Part shown: positions 35,104 through 43,751 of the stretch, one piece after another
How the letters are laid out: every line of letters starts with the position of its first letter
Position numbering within the stretch: position 1 is the stretch's first letter
Assembly (NCBI GenBank): GCA_963664665.2
Contig: CAXXMH010000004.1
Location: 1,426,001 to 1,490,000, forward strand
Direction: 5' to 3'
Source: Bin55 sp963664665
GTDB lineage: Bacteria; Pseudomonadota; Gammaproteobacteria; Pseudomonadales; Azotimanducaceae
Length of the DNA stretch: 64,000 bases
Translations under genes and position numbers: made by a program
The notes under the pieces: generated by a model
Database searches by the model: none
Told to the model about the DNA's origin: nothing
The model's input: only the letters and a program-made list of their open reading frames with translations

Positions 35104-36597
35104 TTAGATGGGCTCGACGCACACGATAGCGATAGGATCCATCCCTTCGGTTACCACGATCGTCTTGCGCACATCACGGCAGCCATTTGCGCTACCGGTG
35201 AGCAAGTACCGACCCGGTCGTAATGACAAGACTTTGCGATCAAATGGTTCTAGTTGGCCAACCGTTGCGAGGCGAACTTCCATCTCATTGTCAGAAACCA
35301 GCACAATCGGTAACGGTTTACTAGCCGTTTCTAATAAGGTCGCAAGTTTGCTTACTTTAGCGGGATAGGTCGATTGAATGGACGCATGCTCTTGCGCTTC
35401 TGTTAGGATGGTCTGAGCAGCGACAAACTCGTCATTCGAGGACAACATGTCCGGATCAGCCAAGATGCGTTCCATCGCCGCAGTAATCCTGATCGTTTTT
35501 TGTGTTCGCGCATGTCCATCAAGGGCGAATTGAAGATTGTTGTCGAGCTCTAGGACTTGGGCGTACACCTGCATGGCAGATCTAAGATCACCGTCACGTT
35601 CGTAACGTTCCGCAGTTGCCTTCATTTCGCCGATCGTACTGTTGCCAACTCGATTCAGCACTTCATTAAGACCGGTGATGGCGCCGGGATCGTTTGGACG
35701 CATGCGCAATGCACGTTCGAAGCCACGGCGAGCAGTGTCTAAGTCGTCTTGATTGAGCGCGGAGTACGCATCCGTGAGAATGAGCTTGTACTCCTCTTCC
35801 CGTTGAATCTGTTGGATTTCGAGCAACTGTTGGTCAATATTCTGCGTTTCAGGATCTACCTCTCGAGCCTCAAGTAAAAGTAATTCGGCTTGATCGTATT
35901 CCTTTCGTAACAGCGCGCGTCGTGATTCACGGATTAGAGAGTTCACTTGCGGTAACTTTTCAAGTCGATCAAGCACGTGTGACAACGATTCGTCGTTGGG
36001 TTTGATTTCTTGAGCGCGTGCCAATTCAGCTTGCGCCGTATTAAGGTCTCGACTGATGATGGCGGCGTAACCGGTCTCGAAAGCCTGCTCGAACTCGGTC
36101 TCCTGCGTGTAGACGTACTCACGTAAACGCGCAGTGGCGTCGCGGTATTGCTCGATAGCTTCCTCGTATTCACGACGCGCGAATGAGGCATCCGCTTGAT
36201 TTGCCGCATCAATGATCGTGTCGTACCTGTCCTTATGGTCATTGAGCCCAAGCTGCTCAGCTTCGACCTGATCTTGTAACTCGGCAAACTCAGCCAAGAT
36301 TGCCTTTGCACTCTCTTGGGCACGCTGCAATTCCGTGTCACGAAATGGCAATACCTCGTCAATATCCGACTCAGTAGTGGCACTAGAACGATCAGTGACG
36401 TTGACCGACCGATTAGCGGTTGAACTCTCGTACGTAATCTGAGTAGGAATGAACTGAATCGCCAAGAATGCGCCAGCAACCACCACCAGCAGAAGTATGA
36501 GCGGCCAAGGAATTGAACGCTTCTTTTGTGGTTCTGGTGCAGGTTCGGTTTGCGCAAACGACGGCGCAATCGATTTGATCTTTATTGGATCAGTCAC
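35104..36597 (-). CDS. single-pass membrane protein with TPR/coiled-coil body
   Basis: 497 residues. A membrane helix at about 30-48 (W-P-L-I-L-L-L-V-V-V-A-G-A-F-L-A) follows a short cytoplasmic lead. The periplasmic part is helical with TPR-like pairs (A-R-R-G-F-E-R-A-L-R-M-R-P-N-D near 290; Y-A-Q-V-L-E-L-D-N-N near 345). The last 55 residues form a small beta domain (L-S-L-R-P-G-R-Y-L-L-T-G-S, then G-C-R-D-V-R) resembling a PEGA repeat. It ends directly at the start of the PEGA/FGE gene, and overlaps the lipoprotein gene upstream by eight bases. Likely a periplasmic assembly scaffold. Confidence 0.75.
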   Translation of the reverse strand: MTDPIKIKSIAPSFAQTEPAPEPQKKRSIPWPLILLLVVVAGAFLAIQFIPTQITYESSTANRSVNVTDRSSATTESDIDEVLPFRDTELQRAQESAKAILAEFAELQDQVEAEQLGLNDHKDRYDTIIDAANQADASFARREYEEAIEQYRDATARLREYVYTQETEFEQAFETGYAAIISRDLNTAQAELARAQEIKPNDESLSHVLDRLEKLPQVNSLIRESRRALLRKEYDQAELLLLEAREVDPETQNIDQQLLEIQQIQREEEYKLILTDAYSALNQDDLDTARRGFERALRMRPNDPGAITGLNEVLNRVGNSTIGEMKATAERYERDGDLRSAMQVYAQVLELDNNLQFALDGHARTQKTIRITAAMERILADPDMLSSNDEFVAAQTILTEAQEHASIQSTYPAKVSKLATLLETASKPLPIVLVSDNEMEVRLATVGQLEPFDRKVLSLRPGRYLLTGSANGCRDVRKTIVVTEGMDPIAIVCVEPI

Positions 36598-37846
36598 GCG
36601 GGTCCGGTATCTTCAGAATTTCTGCGGATAGCCCTTCGTCAATGGGAGTATTTGCCACGTCATCGGGAATCGGCAATTGATAGTCCTCAAAGAATAGACG
36701 CCGCAGAATGCGCTTAAGTTCCGTATATTGTTCGTCAACGCTGCCTATCAATGAGATCGTGGCGTTCTCTAATTCGAGCGTATGTGGCGAAATGTCTGCC
36801 GCAGCTGAAACTCCAAGCTCACGCAAGGCCGCGCCATGCAGGGTCAGATTGGCTCGAGCCTGAATCGCACCGAGTACCTCGCCGGCGCCACCGATGACAC
36901 CTGCGTATCCGGCATATTCTGTTGCTGTTGCGGAACTGCGCTGCATGACAGCGCCACTCGCAATCATTAAGCCGCCTGCAAGTAACTTTGCGCGGGCTTT
37001 GGTTCGTTCCTCGCGATAGGCAATCGCGTCCTCATAGGATCCTTCGCGCCACTTTTGATAAGACGGATACATGCGCGATGCGAAGTCGCCGTAATACTCG
37101 TCTAGTGTGTCAATGAATAGGTATTCCCGTTCTCGTATCTGTCGCACGCGTTGCAACATCGGATCTTCATCTGATGGCATACGAGAAATTCGTACGACAT
37201 CGTCCTGTTCCACCGCCAGATGGTTACTAAACGCATCAGGTGAGAACTCCTGTGCGAACAGCAATTCCGCTGTCGTTCGGATTTCCTTGATTTCTTCGGT
37301 TGTTAACTGAGCATGGAACTTGTACATCCGATCCGCAACCGACTTGTACATCGACTGAAATGGATCAACGTTCTCAGGAATCTGCGGCTCGTAAGCGAAT
37401 TTGCTGGCTAGTGTTTCGTATTCGTCCTCAAACCAAACTGCCCCCCGAGCATCCTGAACCGTGACATTCACGATAAGGCGTTCGCCGTCAGAATGCATGA
37501 TTGTGCCGGAAATCGTCACGTCGACAGCATAGGAGTTACGTGGAAGCACGCGAACGGCACCCCAATTACCAGTCGATTGCAGGAGTTCCTTCGCGAAATG
37601 TGCGATGTAATTTGCTTCGGCTCGCCTGATCTCGTCCGTGATATTTAGCGCCGTGCGTTCATCGTACGACTTTGGGATGTTTGCGTCTAGTACTTTGACG
37701 CCAATGTTTAGAAGCAGATGCTCAGGAATTGACGTCGTCGCCGTAAGCGGTGGTGCCAAGTCCACATAGCGTAAGGTGGGCTTGAAGGTGCATGCACAGA
37801 GCAGTACACCTAACGAAACAGCAACGAGTAATCGTAACGATCTCAC
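36590..37846 (-). CDS. lipoprotein, 418 residues, envelope operon
   Basis: Signal peptide with lipobox L-L-C-A-C at about residues 15-19, so it is membrane-anchored by lipid. The mature part starts with an alpha/beta region (N-I-G-V-K-V-L-D-A-N) and an I-S-G-T-I-M-H-S-D-G strand followed by V-N-V-T-V-Q-D-A. This resembles the curli CsgG/LptE-like small beta fold but is too divergent to name. A Gly/Ala-rich helix pair (about 300-345) may insert in a membrane. It overlaps both neighbours by a few bases. Confidence 0.7.
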   Translation of the reverse strand: MRSLRLLVAVSLGVLLCACTFKPTLRYVDLAPPLTATTSIPEHLLLNIGVKVLDANIPKSYDERTALNITDEIRRAEANYIAHFAKELLQSTGNWGAVRVLPRNSYAVDVTISGTIMHSDGERLIVNVTVQDARGAVWFEDEYETLASKFAYEPQIPENVDPFQSMYKSVADRMYKFHAQLTTEEIKEIRTTAELLFAQEFSPDAFSNHLAVEQDDVVRISRMPSDEDPMLQRVRQIREREYLFIDTLDEYYGDFASRMYPSYQKWREGSYEDAIAYREERTKARAKLLAGGLMIASGAVMQRSSATATEYAGYAGVIGGAGEVLGAIQARANLTLHGAALRELGVSAAADISPHTLELENATISLIGSVDEQYTELKRILRRLFFEDYQLPIPDDVANTPIDEGLSAEILKIPDPRD

Positions 37847-39162
37847 TTACGCTTTTCCAGGTAGCGTCTTAGCTCGTCCCATAGTGCAGCACGCAACTCT
37901 GGGTCTTTCTCCGCTAGCGCGGCTTCACGAAGTTGCCGCGCCACGACATCGTCGTCCTTCGCGTCCGGCATGTCTGCTTCACCGATGCGAATTCCAGCTC
38001 GATCAGGATCAGCCGGTTGACTTCTGCGATCAGGGTGATTGACATTAGGTATGTGCTCGCGGGACGTACCACCGGCACCGCTACGTTGCTGACCACCAGG
38101 ATCGCCTTGCTCTGCGTCCGCTAACACGGGATCGCCGGGAAGCGCTTCGCCACCGGCCTGTTCATTGATTTTCTCAGCATGTTCTTCGCGGTCAGACATG
38201 ATGCTGCCGTCGATGTCTGCTAGTGTCTCTTCAAGCGCTTTGTCGGCTTCGGATTTTGCGTGCTCTTCCGCGCCTTCCCCGTCGCTTGGCTCAGGGACGC
38301 CTTGTCTAACTTTCTCGGTTTCTGGCAATTCGTTGCTGACTTCCCAGCCACCGTTCTCTTCGGCGTCAGGGGTTCCAAGAACCCCAGCTCCGGGATCGTC
38401 ACCGTCGATCTTAATCTCCTGACCCCCTTCTGGCTGTTCGCCAGCACCCGAACTCGGTAGACCCGCCACATCCGTACCAGAATCGACGCCAACGGATGAC
38501 GCGGATTTACTCTCATCACCGCTATTTTGATCAGCTACGCCGCCTTCACCGGTTTGATTCCCCCTGCTGTCTTCATCACCGTCGTCTGCGGTTTGAAGCG
38601 GTCCGCCTGAGGGAAGTTGTCCGCGTTCACCGTCTTCCGCACCTTGGCGCTGTTCGCCATCGCCAGAATCTGCTTGTGAGCCTTTCGATCGCTCTCCATC
38701 TGATCGCTGGGGTAGACCGGGAATGCTTGGTAGGTCTGCACCACTGCTTTGTTGTTGAGAACTGCCCGATGACGAAGGTGACGGCATTGAAGGCATGTTG
38801 CTGCCTGACTGTGAAGGTATCGCGGTCGGCATAGACGGTGAGCCGGGACTCGGCATCGAAGGCAGTTGTGGCATACCGCTTCCAGATGGGGAGGGTAGAG
38901 CGCTTGGATTTGACGATGGGTTACCTGATTGTCCAGGTAATTGCTGACTAGATGGGCTTGGTGAGCTGCTTGGTTGAGGCAAACCTGTCGGCGGCTGTGG
39001 AAATACATCCGGTGTCCGCGTCGGAGGCCTTGGGTGCGAGCTTGGCGCGATCCCCATACACGCAGTCAGCACGGCTGCACAGGTCATTACTCCGATCACA
39101 TAAAGCGCGTAACGGACTATTTGACGAATACTTCTACGTATAGACGTAACTACATGGTTCAT
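37843..39162 (-). CDS. Pro/Ser/Gly-rich low-complexity lipoprotein
   Basis: About 439 residues from ATG 39162 (an in-frame ATG at 39198 is possible). The signal helix ends in V-L-T-A-C, a lipobox. The following 150 residues are almost wholly Pro, Ser, Gly and Gln in repeats of P-S-x-P-S type, then 200 residues are Gly/Glu/Asp/Ser-rich. Only the last 60 residues look folded (A-R-Q-L-R-E-A-A-L-A-E-K-D-P-E-L-R-A-A-L). It resembles a long disordered spacer spanning the periplasm or cell wall, with a C-terminal helical tip. It overlaps the next lipoprotein gene by four bases. Confidence 0.7.
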   Translation of the reverse strand: MNHVVTSIRRSIRQIVRYALYVIGVMTCAAVLTACMGIAPSSHPRPPTRTPDVFPQPPTGLPQPSSSPSPSSQQLPGQSGNPSSNPSALPSPSGSGMPQLPSMPSPGSPSMPTAIPSQSGSNMPSMPSPSSSGSSQQQSSGADLPSIPGLPQRSDGERSKGSQADSGDGEQRQGAEDGERGQLPSGGPLQTADDGDEDSRGNQTGEGGVADQNSGDESKSASSVGVDSGTDVAGLPSSGAGEQPEGGQEIKIDGDDPGAGVLGTPDAEENGGWEVSNELPETEKVRQGVPEPSDGEGAEEHAKSEADKALEETLADIDGSIMSDREEHAEKINEQAGGEALPGDPVLADAEQGDPGGQQRSGAGGTSREHIPNVNHPDRRSQPADPDRAGIRIGEADMPDAKDDDVVARQLREAALAEKDPELRAALWDELRRYLEKRK

Positions 39163-39258
39163 GACGCTGATTTCCCACGCATTGCTGCGAGTCTGCACAG
39201 TTAGCTAATGGTATATGAGTAGACAATCCGAAGTGTGGGAAAGTTACCCGAAATTTTG

Positions 39259-40587
39259 TTACTTGGAGCTACGATATGACGCGTTGTTTTGCGTCGTACC
39301 GGAGTTTGAGCTGCGCGCCGATGTATAGTAGGGAAACGTGTGCAGGAACTGCACATTTTCGGTAGTTGTGGCGATTCCATCAACGAACGCCGGTCGATAG
39401 ATCGAATTTGCTGCAGTATCACGTGTCGCTCTAGCCAACATTTGACCAGGATGTGAGTAGACTTGCTTGATCTTCTTGGTCTTTCCGCGCTCTGTAACGG
39501 TTAGTGCGATTTCAATACGACCTTCGAGTTCGACCACAGGGATGGTCGTTTCGCGCTTTGGTCGTTCCGGGTCGTCTGGTAGCGGCTTGTATAGGACCTT
39601 CGGCGTCGTCATGTGTTCCTCAACGAACACGAATTGTGGGGTGCCATCTAAGCTCTGCCAAATGTCCTGGTATACGACGGCGGCCTTCTCGTATTTCTCG
39701 AATAAAAGGTACCAGTCCGCGAGTCTTAGTTTCGCCTCTGCCAATGCGGGACTTGTTTCATCCTCCAGCGCTAAATTGATCCGCACGAGTTCTAGGAGCG
39801 CTTCTTCGCCTTTCGAGAAATCGTTCAATTCAGCGAAGTAATGCTCTGGATGATTGATTGATCCATATGGGCGAGGTGTGAATTTGTCTGTTTGAGCAGA
39901 ATAGTCAGCTGGTCGAAATCGTTCTTGTTGATAGGTCTGCGCTAAGCCACTGAGCGCACGAATCCGGGTCTCAGTGTGGACATCTCCCTCGGGTGTAAAG
40001 TCACTGATTGCCTTTTCATAGAGCCCGCGGGCAGTGAAGATGTTGTCGGTTTCCATATACCAATCAGCAAGTCTGAAGAGCCCCGGCAAGATCTCGGGTG
40101 AGTCAGTACCGTATTTCCTGATATAGATTGAAAAGGCGTACTCATGCCGATCGTTAGCCGTCTCGAACTGTTCCTGTTCGTAGTAGGTTTCCGCCTCTCT
40201 ATATAGAACGTCGACCTGAGCCAAATCATGAAGCCCAAAATAGCGACGCTGAATGGCGCGCGCGTCGTCGTATGCCTCGAGTGCGGCTGCATAGAACTTA
40301 AGCGTGCGCAGAGCGTCGCCCTTCAACACGAGTGGTTCGATCAAGAGTTCGCTATTGCGACCGGCGGCAGCGATGACATCGGTGATTTGTTCTTCAATCA
40401 ACACAAGCGCCTCTTCAGGTTCACCCGTGGCGATCATGGACTCGATAGATTCTGAGATTGTTGATGCAGAATGTGAGGTTTCCTCAGCATGTGAGAAACC
40501 TGATATCGCCCATGCCAAAATGGCGATGATTGCTAAAATCCTTCGAAGCGAACTAGATGTCACTTGTGTCACTCTCGGTCGTTTCAC
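39259..40587 (-). CDS. TPR protein with TonB C-terminal-like domain, first gene of the envelope operon
   Basis: 442 residues. A signal peptide (about 14-31, I-L-A-I-I-A-I-L-A-W-A-I-S-G-F) targets it to the periplasm. Tetratricopeptide-like helices follow (about 40-310; A-L-E-A-Y-D-D-A-R-A-I-Q-R-R, Y-E-Q-E-Q-F-E-T-A-N). The last 110 residues match the TonB C-terminal fold (E-G-R-I-E-I-A-L-T-V-T-E-R-G, then Y-R-P-A-F-V-D-G). The ExbB-like channel encoded downstream may energise it. It is separated from the next gene by about 60-95 bases. Confidence 0.78.
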   Translation of the reverse strand: MKRPRVTQVTSSSLRRILAIIAILAWAISGFSHAEETSHSASTISESIESMIATGEPEEALVLIEEQITDVIAAAGRNSELLIEPLVLKGDALRTLKFYAAALEAYDDARAIQRRYFGLHDLAQVDVLYREAETYYEQEQFETANDRHEYAFSIYIRKYGTDSPEILPGLFRLADWYMETDNIFTARGLYEKAISDFTPEGDVHTETRIRALSGLAQTYQQERFRPADYSAQTDKFTPRPYGSINHPEHYFAELNDFSKGEEALLELVRINLALEDETSPALAEAKLRLADWYLLFEKYEKAAVVYQDIWQSLDGTPQFVFVEEHMTTPKVLYKPLPDDPERPKRETTIPVVELEGRIEIALTVTERGKTKKIKQVYSHPGQMLARATRDTAANSIYRPAFVDGIATTTENVQFLHTFPYYTSARSSNSGTTQNNASYRSSK

Positions 40588-40749
40588 TCCGCAATTGAAG
40601 ATTCATCGGGCGTTGTCTGATCGCTTTTCGTCTGATTGGCGAGTTGGGTGCGCGATATCTACGAAGCATTCGTATATATGCGATTTTAATTCAGAATTAC
40701 CGTTGTAACTAACCATGTTACTGATTGAAATAGGAAGCTCTAACTCAGA
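40588..40749. promoter_or_regulatory. divergent promoter region of the envelope operon and the tusA-like gene
   Basis: 162 bases between the leftward twelve-gene operon and the rightward sulfurtransferase gene. No palindrome or obvious -35/-10 pair was decisive; AT-rich patches near 40670-40700 are the likeliest promoter core. All eleven downstream genes of the operon are closely packed, so this is probably its only promoter. Confidence 0.4.
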
Positions 40750-40764
40750 TTGCTGCGCAATATC

Positions 40765-40995
40765 GTGAAACCAGCCGAAAAAACAGTTGATACGCGCGGT
40801 TTGTGGTGTCCAGAACCACTTATTATCGTGCGAAATAGAGTTCGTGAGATGAAATCTGGCGATGAACTCTTTATACAGGCTACAGATCCATCGACGCATC
40901 GTGACTTCACGAATTTCTGTCGCTTCATGGGTCACGAATTGGTAGAGGCAACCGAGATTGACGGTGTGTTTGAGTTCACCATTCGCAAGGGATGA
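40765..40995 (+). CDS. tusA: TusA-family sulfurtransferase
   Basis: About 76 residues from GTG 40765 (TTG 40750 is the other option). The motif D-T-R-G-L-W-C-P-E-P holds the persulfide Cys in the TusA Cys-Pro-x-Pro context. TusA relays sulfur for tRNA thiolation and molybdenum cofactor. Its length and the C-terminal strand (F-E-F-T-I-R-K-G) fit. It overlaps the following cyclotransferase gene by four bases. Confidence 0.88.
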   Translation: MKPAEKTVDTRGLWCPEPLIIVRNRVREMKSGDELFIQATDPSTHRDFTNFCRFMGHELVEATEIDGVFEFTIRKG

Positions 40996-41486
40996 GCCAG
41001 CAACTTTCACCGCTGTATTACTTCGCGTACGGTAGCAACATGAACCCTGACCGGGTCGCTGAGAGAAAACTTGATACGACAGGCAACCCGATCCCCGCTG
41101 TACTTCACAATTTCGAATTACGTTTCAACAAAATTTCGCACTATCGAAGAGGTGCTGCGAGTGCGAATATCGTGCCGTTGTTTGGCGGTACGGTAGCGGG
41201 AGTCCTATATCGGTTGAGTAGCTCGCAAGTCATCAAATCCATGGATGTATTCGAGAATTCACCTGAGGACTATGCGCGCGAGGCAGTGTTCGTCCATGTG
41301 AGCCAGGAACCGGTACACGACGGCGAGACAAGAGTCGTATCGGCGTGGACTTACGTCGCGAAACCCCACGCGATTGACGACACACTTCGACCGACGCGCG
41401 AGTATGTCAGGCATCTTCTTGCGTCCCCCTTTATGACTGCGAATGAACGGGCTCGTCTACAGAAGCTCGAATTCCATGACGACTGA
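40992..41486 (+). CDS. gamma-glutamylcyclotransferase-like protein
   Basis: 164 residues with the GGCT/AIG2 fold signature Y-Y-F-A-Y-G-S-N-M-N (8-17), L-H-N-F-E-L-R-F-N-K and F-E-N-S-P-E-D-Y-A-R-E, where the Glu is the likely catalytic residue. The family turns gamma-glutamyl amino acids or peptides into 5-oxoproline. It is coupled to the TusA-like gene (ATGA) and overlapped by the following oxidoreductase. Confidence 0.87.
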   Translation: MSQQLSPLYYFAYGSNMNPDRVAERKLDTTGNPIPAVLHNFELRFNKISHYRRGAASANIVPLFGGTVAGVLYRLSSSQVIKSMDVFENSPEDYAREAVFVHVSQEPVHDGETRVVSAWTYVAKPHAIDDTLRPTREYVRHLLASPFMTANERARLQKLEFHDD

Positions 41487-42570
41487 CCTTACGCACGCAG
41501 AAGAGTGTGATGTCGTCATAGTCGGTGGCGGTGTCATCGGGCTGGCAGTAGGCCAAGCATTGGCGCGCGAAGGGCGTGAGGTTTTGATCCTGGAGAAACA
41601 GGATGCGATCGGGACGGAGACGTCGAGTCGAAATTCGGAAGTGATTCATGCGGGAATCTACTATCCGACGGGATCCTTGAAGGCAGAGTTTTGCGTCCGA
41701 GGTAAGCACTTACTCTACGAGCACTGCAAGACTCATCACGTGCCACACGAGAACGTAGGAAAGGTCATCGTTGCGACATCCAAGGATCAGTTCAGGGTTC
41801 TGAAGGCATATCAGCAACAGGCACTGGAAAATGGTGTGGGTGATCTTCCGTGGCTAACGAGGCAGGAAATTGAAGCCAAAGAATCTGCGGTTTCTTGCGT
41901 TGGTGGGATCTGGTCTCCGACCACTGGGATCATTGATAGTCATGCTTTCATGTTGTCCTTAGAAGGGGAGCTTGAAACGCACGGCGGCATGGTTGCGTTC
42001 CTTTCTGAGGTCGAAGACCTAAGCGTGGAAGGCGGGTTGAGAGTTACCACATCCGCATTGAGCTTAGCCCCACGCGTTGTGATAAATGCCGCGGGGCTTG
42101 ATGCACCGGCACTCGGTAGACGGGTTGGTCGAGATTTTCGTACGTACTACGCGAAAGGTCATTACTACACGCTTTCAGGGAAATCGCCGTTCAACCATTT
42201 GGTCTATCCGATCGCCGACGAAGGCGGTCTAGGTGTACATGTGACCTTGGATATGGCGCACCAGGCACGGTTTGGTCCCGATGTGGTATGGCAATGCGGT
42301 CACGATTACTCCTTCGACGAGTCGCGAAGAGCGCAATTCGTTGCAGCAATTCAAGCCTATTACCCCGATCTCGACGAATCGAAACTACAACCCGGATATA
42401 CCGGTATTCGACCGAAACTTGCGCCACAAGGTGAACCGGCTTTCGATTTCGTCGTCAATGGCCCGGGCGAAACCGGTGTTGAAGGGTACGTCGAGCTATT
42501 AGGAATCGAGTCGCCGGGATTAACAGCTTCGTTGGCGATTGCGGAACGTGTCGTCGAGATGGTTTGCTGA
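41476..42570 (+). CDS. FAD-dependent oxidoreductase, L-2-hydroxyglutarate oxidase-like
   Basis: About 364 residues from ATG 41476, which overlaps the previous gene by 11 bases. The FAD-binding G-G-G-V-I-G-L-A is near residue 19, followed by the E-K at the end of the second strand and T-S-S-R-N-S-E-V-I-H-A-G-I-Y-Y, a signature of the LhgO/DAO family. The C-terminal G-Y-T-G-I-R-P-K-L also fits. It oxidises a 2-hydroxy or amino acid, most likely L-2-hydroxyglutarate, and passes electrons to the membrane or oxygen. Confidence 0.88.
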   Translation: MTTDLTHAEECDVVIVGGGVIGLAVGQALAREGREVLILEKQDAIGTETSSRNSEVIHAGIYYPTGSLKAEFCVRGKHLLYEHCKTHHVPHENVGKVIVATSKDQFRVLKAYQQQALENGVGDLPWLTRQEIEAKESAVSCVGGIWSPTTGIIDSHAFMLSLEGELETHGGMVAFLSEVEDLSVEGGLRVTTSALSLAPRVVINAAGLDAPALGRRVGRDFRTYYAKGHYYTLSGKSPFNHLVYPIADEGGLGVHVTLDMAHQARFGPDVVWQCGHDYSFDESRRAQFVAAIQAYYPDLDESKLQPGYTGIRPKLAPQGEPAFDFVVNGPGETGVEGYVELLGIESPGLTASLAIAERVVEMVC

Positions 42571-42591
42571 AGAAACGTCTCCAGCAAGCAA

Positions 42592-43458
42592 TCAGCGCGC
42601 GGCGACGCCAGCGGCCATGTCCTCAGCGTCTCCCTTGTCCGGATAGGCAGGCGCGTATTGACCATACAGGTGTTCGCCGATGCGCTCAATACGTTCCCGC
42701 TCATCCGACTCAAGCGGTCCTTTTTCTAAAGCTGATATGGCTTCTTCCATTTGAGCTGCGCTGCCTGGTCCACAGATAACCATGTCAACTGCTTCTGGTG
42801 AGAGCGAGTATCGATAGCAGTCTCGCGCGCTCACTGGTGCTTCGCCTTCAGGCATCTTGGTTGGGTCCAGTAAATGACCCCAACGAGTCGAGGTATAGGT
42901 CGCCATGAATGGTTTCGGGCGATCGTTGACATAAGGGAATATATCCCGCTCGGCGCCTCGGTGCACGGCGTTGTATCGAAACATCAGCAACTCGTAGGGG
43001 CAAGTGCCGTTTGCGTAATCCTCAAGTAATTCAGGCAGAAACGGACGGTTGTGACTACTAATTGATAGATAGCGCACCAGATCACGTGCTTTCAGCTTCT
43101 CAAATACTTCAATAAATTCGTCCCCTGGTTTCTCGTCACGAGACCCGAGAAGCAGGAAATCGAACCGACCGACGCCGCAGCTCTTCAAGGCTTCTTCGAC
43201 TTCGCCTTCGACCGTCGTCGCGTCTTTGGAGTAGGACTGAATCGTGAAGATTAGGTCGTCGCGGTTTTTCTTTTCCAAGTTCCGCATGGCTTGGGCGAAA
43301 TCCGGTTGCCGAACCGTACCCCAGTAGAGGTAATTGACGCCCCAATCCACGGCTGCTTCAATCGCGGAGGTGGGAGCATTGAACGTTGACCCAATACCTA
43401 ATCGACTCGTCGTGAGTCCCGTGTTACCGAGTTCGCGTTTTTCTAGGAATGGATTCAT
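42592..43458 (-). CDS. aldo/keto reductase family protein
   Basis: 288 residues. It opens with L-G-N-T-G-L-T-T-S-R-L-G-I-G, the first-strand signature of aldo/keto reductases, and continues with the barrel pattern (D-W-G-V-N-Y-L-Y-W-G, D-F-L-L-L-G, Y-L-S-I-S-S-H-N). The catalytic Tyr region is Y-W-G-T-V, and Lys may be displaced, so activity is not certain. It would use NADPH. Monocistronic; convergent with the oxidoreductase gene. Confidence 0.82.
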   Translation of the reverse strand: MNPFLEKRELGNTGLTTSRLGIGSTFNAPTSAIEAAVDWGVNYLYWGTVRQPDFAQAMRNLEKKNRDDLIFTIQSYSKDATTVEGEVEEALKSCGVGRFDFLLLGSRDEKPGDEFIEVFEKLKARDLVRYLSISSHNRPFLPELLEDYANGTCPYELLMFRYNAVHRGAERDIFPYVNDRPKPFMATYTSTRWGHLLDPTKMPEGEAPVSARDCYRYSLSPEAVDMVICGPGSAAQMEEAISALEKGPLESDERERIERIGEHLYGQYAPAYPDKGDAEDMAAGVAAR

Positions 43459-43751
43459 GTCTTCTGATCAATGAGTAACTCGGGGTGTATGGTAAACGTA
43501 GTGCGGTAGACCCGTTCGCGGAACTCGCGAAGGTTGCTCTGGTGTGACTCGGTTTGTGATGTTTTTAAAAAAGTGGACTCAGGCTTTTCTTGAGGACGTG
43601 GATACTCGCATCTGCGTGGTTGTTTGACTTTGTGTCTTATGAACGCAAGCAATACTGCCAGTGTCTCGTAAACCGATTCATATCAATGTTCTATCTCTGT
43701 ATATGCTTCAACTAGCGTTATGACGGCGTCGAGTAATTTCGAGTTAATCTC

